From positions 13,020,001-13,084,000 of the forward strand of contig CAVNZM010000004.1 in the NCBI GenBank assembly GCA_963693365.1: a stretch of DNA of 64,000 bases, read 5' to 3'. The notes below the pieces were generated by a model. The model saw nothing but the letters and a program-made list of their open reading frames with translations, was not told the origin of the DNA and did no database searches. The stretch comes from Amoebidium appalachense. Taxonomy: Eukaryota; Ichthyosporea. Made by a program: the position numbers and the translations under genes. Shown here piece after piece: positions 43,893 to 64,000 of the stretch. Position 1 is the stretch's first letter; each line of letters opens with the position of its first letter.

Positions 43893-45218
43893 ATGGCCCC
43901 GAACAGTAATAGAGACGAGGATGCCTCCAGTTCGGGCAAAGTCCGCACAGACCCATTCTCTAAGAAATCCTTTCGTCGACCAAGTCTCCGCCTCCTCACC
44001 AAAACCATCGAAGCTGCACGCAGTGCAATGCCCACCGGCCCTTCGGGTTCCGGTAGCTCCCACGGTGGGAAGTCGTATAACAACACGAGCAACACGAGTG
44101 CGTCTGGGCGGTCACAGGATGACCCGTTCAGTGCATATGACGACCCTTCCAGCCCCGGCATGGGCAGTGCGCCAGTGCATGGGGGGGTGTATTCCCCGCT
44201 CGTCATACACAAGGAGTTAACGTCGGCATCCGCAGAGTCGGCCCCGGCAGACAATCTCGGTGCACGGCGTGTGAACACAAATTTATCTTCGTCGTTTGAA
44301 CCGTCCATGCGTGCACGCAGATTCTCTAGTTTGCCTGTTTCTTTTGGCGCTGCTAAGAAAGATGCGTCTGCATTCAAGACGGAGACCAAAAGCAGTTCGC
44401 CGAAGACGCGCAGACCACTTCGGGTGATGCCCTCGACCCTTCCCCTCGACCCCAAACGGGACTGGTTCTTTTGCATCCCCGTTCTGCGGCAGCATGCGGA
44501 TGACAGCAGCAAGTACTGTCGTGTGGGTGTGACGCTTTTGCACTGCCGTGGGCCGTGGCCCCTTCGCCAGATCAACATCAGCCAGAACAAACCCGCCGAG
44601 TGCATTGCCGCACGCACCCGTGAGGATGCCATGAAAATGGTCGGTTTTGGCACCCGGGAACTTGCCCGCTACCGCCAGCTGGCCATGAGCCGGTGGGATT
44701 TCGAGCAAGTGTGGGACGCATATGCAAACCCTGGTGGCCGTGATGTGTCCCTGGCCAGTCTGTTCCGACTCGATACATCGGGTGGTTACTACGGAAGAGA
44801 ACCCGGCCCCCAGCCCGTGCCACAATATAACTACGACACGGTCTACGAGAATGCGGACGGTGACAGCAAGTACGGGTCGGCCACGTCCGTCCAGATCGAT
44901 GAGGTCCAACCCTCTGGCAGTGTGACCATTGAGATGGAGCCTATGCAGGGTGACCCGGCCCCAGCCACCCCAAGTGACAGGGGGGATGATGCAACCCATG
45001 TTCCCGTGGTCATCAAAGACGGGTCCATTTTAGTGTTGCCCGATGACACCCCCATGAAGGCGTGGAAACGTTTGGACCGCCACCTGCTAACGGCCATGAC
45101 CCGTACCCTCGACCCGGAGTTTGCAGAGCAATTGGCCGGCAGCAGCAACCGGAGGCCATCACCTGTTGCTCAAAAGAACAGCACACCAATGACACCAGAG
45201 CCTTTGGCAGCCTGCTGA
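43893..45218 (+). CDS. Intronless orphan protein, 441 aa
   Basis: Not recognised. The ATG at 43893 sits in a good initiation context (AAACATGGCC) and opens a single uninterrupted exon, unlike its intron-rich neighbours. Residues 1-185 or so are Ser/Pro/Arg-rich and probably disordered. A compact central region starts with DWFFCIPVLRQHADDSSKYC (about 191-210) and runs through HCRGPWPLRQINI, ARTREDAMKMVGFGTREL and SRWDFEQVWDAY to SLASLFRLD, and looks globular. An acidic, Pro-rich tail follows, with a short conserved-looking helix near VVIKDGSILVLPDDTPMKAW. No signal peptide or membrane segment is visible. Even codon use and absence of low-complexity homopolymers support real coding. Function unknown. 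Confidence 0.75.
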   Translation: MAPNSNRDEDASSSGKVRTDPFSKKSFRRPSLRLLTKTIEAARSAMPTGPSGSGSSHGGKSYNNTSNTSASGRSQDDPFSAYDDPSSPGMGSAPVHGGVYSPLVIHKELTSASAESAPADNLGARRVNTNLSSSFEPSMRARRFSSLPVSFGAAKKDASAFKTETKSSSPKTRRPLRVMPSTLPLDPKRDWFFCIPVLRQHADDSSKYCRVGVTLLHCRGPWPLRQINISQNKPAECIAARTREDAMKMVGFGTRELARYRQLAMSRWDFEQVWDAYANPGGRDVSLASLFRLDTSGGYYGREPGPQPVPQYNYDTVYENADGDSKYGSATSVQIDEVQPSGSVTIEMEPMQGDPAPATPSDRGDDATHVPVVIKDGSILVLPDDTPMKAWKRLDRHLLTAMTRTLDPEFAEQLAGSSNRRPSPVAQKNSTPMTPEPLAAC

Positions 45219-45425
45219 TGTGGACTGAAATACGTCAGCCCCACTCCCCACCCCCACCCCCACCCCCTCCCCCTCCCACCCAAACAGTGTCTGTCGCACC
45301 GGACACAAAATGGGTCACAAAATGTCGCACATATCCACATCAACCTACACATCTAGGTTTGTCCATGCGTGCCCACATACACACGCTAAACACACACAGT
45401 GTCAAACTCACACACGCACGTCTCA

Positions 45426-45572
<147 letters not shown>

Positions 45573-46429
45573 CTGACATAGCTCGGTTATAAAACACATG
45601 CATTTATAATTCATGTTGTATGAAATGTCTTTCACCCGGTTTAGGTATAATAGCATTCACGAAATATTTAGTTTCCGAATTAGTGGCCAAACTTAAATTG
45701 ATTGTAAAATGGCGCGTCTAGAAGATCAGCCGGAAGCATTTGCATAGTGGTAGTAAATGTACATGTTATTGCTTGTTAAAGTTTTGGTGCTGTTGCTTTG
45801 ATCTGTTCAAATGGTCTGTGTCCGTAAACTTTAGATGTACTTCCATTATAGACATATGTATGAGGTGGCAAACACTTGGTCACTCGGATTCTTTTAGTTT
45901 GTTGTCGTGCATTCCTGGTTTGTGCAGTATGATTGCCAACGGTAGAATCTATAGTAATACTATCCATGATCTAGGACCTAGGACTCTTGCACTTTCTGGC
46001 CCAAGTTCCGCTGTGCGGCTTGGTAAGATTCGTCGTTGGTGGCAAATATACCAGATTGTGTGGTTCTATTGTTGTGATACTTCAACATGTTACGGAAGCA
46101 ACAGTATCCATGGGGGATACTGTATGGCTGATTTGAATGCCTAACACAACCACCCAGACCCCCCCCCCCCCCCCCCCCCCCCCCATCCCTCCCCCCTCCC
46201 TCCCTCCCTCCCCTCCTCCACCCCCATCCCCCAAACATACGTATACACGCCACACACAGACACACACATGTACACACAAACACACACGCGCGCGCGCACA
46301 CACACACACACAGTCCGGACTGCCTCCAGCACACACCTTCAGACACACGCACACACCCTGGATTCACTGCTTCCTCTGCTCTTGACTCCAGATTGTGCTC
46401 TCGTTCTCGATGGCCTCTCAAGCAGCCCC

Positions 46430-46465
<36 letters not shown>

Positions 46466-46702
46466 CCCCGCCAAACACACACACACAAAAAAAATAAAAA
46501 TAAAAATAAAAATAAAAAAAAAGGTTATGCCACACAGCCCCACCACAACCACCCGCACCACCACCACCACCTTATCGCAGCACATCCACCACATTGCAGG
46601 CACAGGCACATGCCAGGGTGGTTCACTTGTGAGATGAACAGGTAAATGGATGGAATAGAGGTTCTTGCACTGTTAAGACCAGGTTTCGATACCTCCCCTA
46701 CT

Positions 46703-46735
<33 letters not shown>

Positions 46736-46969
46736 CTCTCCCCCCTCCCCACACACACAAAAAAAAATCACACCAAAGTTTGAAACACACACACACAAGC
46801 ACCATCAAATTTGGCGCATACACTTGCAATGAGCAAGTTGTTGACAACGTGTCGCATTTGCATCCAAACACACAGAAAACTCTCTCTCCGACTGATTTGT
46901 GGTACGTACACAATGATCTTTTCGTCACGTATGGGATTTTCAAGCCAAGCATGCTCTTCGGTTCTTTTT

Positions 46970-47049
46970 TTGCAGGACCAGAAAGATTCTGGCACCTCTG
47001 GGTCAGTGCGTACATGTCGACGTCTAAGTTGTGCACCGGAAGACACACG

Positions 47050-47107
<58 letters not shown>

Positions 47108-47500
47108 TTCCCCCCCCCCTACGTAGCTTCCCCCCCTACGTAGCTTCCCATACAGCCTCGAGATCATGGCTAGTATGCACCAGAAGAAACGGACTCCGGG
47201 CTCCCTGAGCAACCCCCCCCCCACCCTTCCCTCCCCTCCCGTTAGTTATCTCCGTACCAAGCCGGCGCTTTTGAGTCTGAGTTACTAGTGCCAGATCTAG
47301 AAAAAGACTCTCCTCCCCGGCCCCTTCTGGCGCCCGGGGGCCCGCTGTTCCCCAGTTGCCCACAAAAGCCCCATGCTTACATGTCTAGGTTATGGACCAG
47401 AAGAACCCTTTGCCCTCGGAGTCCCCTGTCCCGTTACTTGGTTTTCCCACAAAGCCTCATGCTTATATGTCTGAACTTTGAAAGGTTTTGCACCAGAAGA
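46970..47500 (+). repeat. Degenerate tandem repeat of about 110 bp, roughly four copies
   Basis: Recurring blocks have a CCCACAAAGCC(T/C)CATGCTTA type step, then TATGTCT, then GCACCAGAAGAA. They lie around 46976-47046, 47143-47196, 47353-47410 and 47446-47502. A 55-nt poly-C run (47050-47104) interrupts the array. Confidence 0.55.
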
Positions 47501-47796
47501 AAATGCACATACACAGTTACACACCCCACATAGGGGTCCGGCACACATACAAACTGCAACAGTGACACCGTTACTTTAAATATACCGTTGACACATCATT
47601 TATTCGGAGGGGCAGAACCCGTGCTGCCCCCATTTCTCCACCAGTAAATTTACAAAAAAGACCCACACAGCTATTTACTTAGAAATCCACACGTGTACAT
47701 GTGAGCCTCAATATATCTATTTTTTTTTCTTCTTTTTTTTCTTTTTTCCCCCCTCCGGCACACCTAGCAAACCCTAAGTCCCACCCCTCTAGTAAT

Positions 47797-63246
<15,450 letters not shown>

Positions 63247-64000
63247 CTGTGTGATGGTAAACACGTGTTAGGTTTGCAGAGTAACAAAGAACCTAGCTAG
63301 TTTAGTGGTATTATGGCGTGAAAATGCGACCTAATACGGCAACATGCTTGCCCCGTCGCACCACGACCACGGCACAGTTGCTTTCCTCGCTCTGCCAGAC
63401 AAGACTCAGGATTCCAACTACAGGTCGCGTTCAAAGAACAACTGCAAAGAAAGATGGCATACCTTCGCCCCAAGCACGGCCGCTCCTGCCGTGTGCACAC
63501 CTAACTTGAGGTCAAACTATGTGCCAATAACTCCCTCCGTTCTAAAAACTAGTTTCACGCTCAGCTATGCTTTGACTCTGTCACACACAGCCGCCACGAA
63601 CTTCGTGAAAACGAGTTTTCAGGGTCGATCCAAAAATAGATTTTTGGTTTTATTTATCGTATGATTGATTGGTTGCAAGGGTCTATAGTGAATTTACATT
63701 GGTCCATGTTTTGTTGCTAAGCTTGTGATTGGATTTCAAACCTTCAACTTTTCTTTGCGTAATTGTTGGTCTTCGGAGTTTTTGCGCAAGTTTTGCATGA
63801 CGAGCCACAATCAGCTCTATGGGGAACAGAAGGAGTTTGGGGGGTATGCTGCCGGCCAAAATGCATATATGAACTAACCTCCATTTCCTCCGGATACACG
63901 TGACAACTACCAACATGCTCAAGCGGTACACCTGTATAGCATACCTAGGAAGGCAGATCAAGATAATAATAGGTAAATAATGTGTTTTATATTTTACAAT
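63247..64000. other. COPA 5' region, no coding exon seen
   Basis: Non-repetitive, moderately AT-rich DNA, unlike the introns. It holds the CCAAT cluster and probably the COPA transcription start. No protein family similarity was seen. Confidence 0.55.
63667..63732 (-). promoter_or_regulatory. CCAAT-box cluster upstream of COPA
   Basis: Plus-strand GATTGG at 63667-63672, CATTGG at 63697-63702 and GATTGG at 63727-63732 read as CCAAT boxes toward COPA, 420-490 bp before its ATG. The ATG is immediately preceded by CACACAG, so a 5' UTR intron and an upstream non-coding exon are likely. Confidence 0.45.

Noticed and set aside
46345-46640. CW-type zinc-finger-like snippets (WIHCFLC near 46350, PGWFTCEMN near 46620)
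   Set aside because: The first runs into a stop without a donor site, the phases do not connect, and no further exons were found. Probably coincidence.

Overview
This is nuclear DNA of an intron-rich eukaryote. Conserved proteins are split into exons of about 30-270 bp bounded by GT-AG introns (one likely GC-AG), and the families are eukaryotic: a COPI alpha subunit, a bifunctional PFK-2/FBPase-2, a theta/nu-like family-A DNA polymerase, a Golgi-type glycosyltransferase and a secreted pepsin-type protease. The exact lineage cannot be settled by eye. A microbial eukaryote (protist or alga) seems likely. Introns and spacers are saturated with (CA)n/(GT)n and (GA)n microsatellites and with poly-C/poly-G runs up to about 59 nt. 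These create many long but meaningless His/Thr, Cys/Val, Pro and Gly reading frames, which I left out.

Layout: 1-6586 (+) is the 3' part of a family-A DNA polymerase gene that runs off the left edge. 6587-10630 is a spacer with a diverged 2.2 kb inverted repeat. 10631-14547 (+) is a membrane-anchored protein joining a GT25-like and a B4GALNT-like (GT12) glycosyltransferase domain. 16991-19190 (-) is a secreted aspartic protease. 22384-23549 (-) is a broken M60-type metallopeptidase. 24373-24657 (-) is a short coiled-coil reading frame behind a TATA box set among three hairpins. 25256-26224 (-) is a 5'-truncated LINE reverse transcriptase. 27573-39816 (+) is a complete 15-exon PFKFB gene with an unusual insertion and a C-terminal zinc-finger-like motif. 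43893-45218 (+) is an intronless orphan gene. 47797-63246 (-) is a complete 24-exon COPA gene, intact except for one extra base in a G8 run.

The genes do not form a pathway. They are neighbouring housekeeping, secretory and repair genes. Exon models were built by eye from protein family similarity plus splice-site phase. For the polymerase, glycosyltransferase, protease, PFKFB and COPA genes every junction keeps frame, apart from the COPA homopolymer. The most unusual items are the two-domain glycosyltransferase, the modified PFKFB, the broken M60 gene, the repeat family nested in COPA introns, and the regular use of the end of a CA microsatellite as a 3' splice site.
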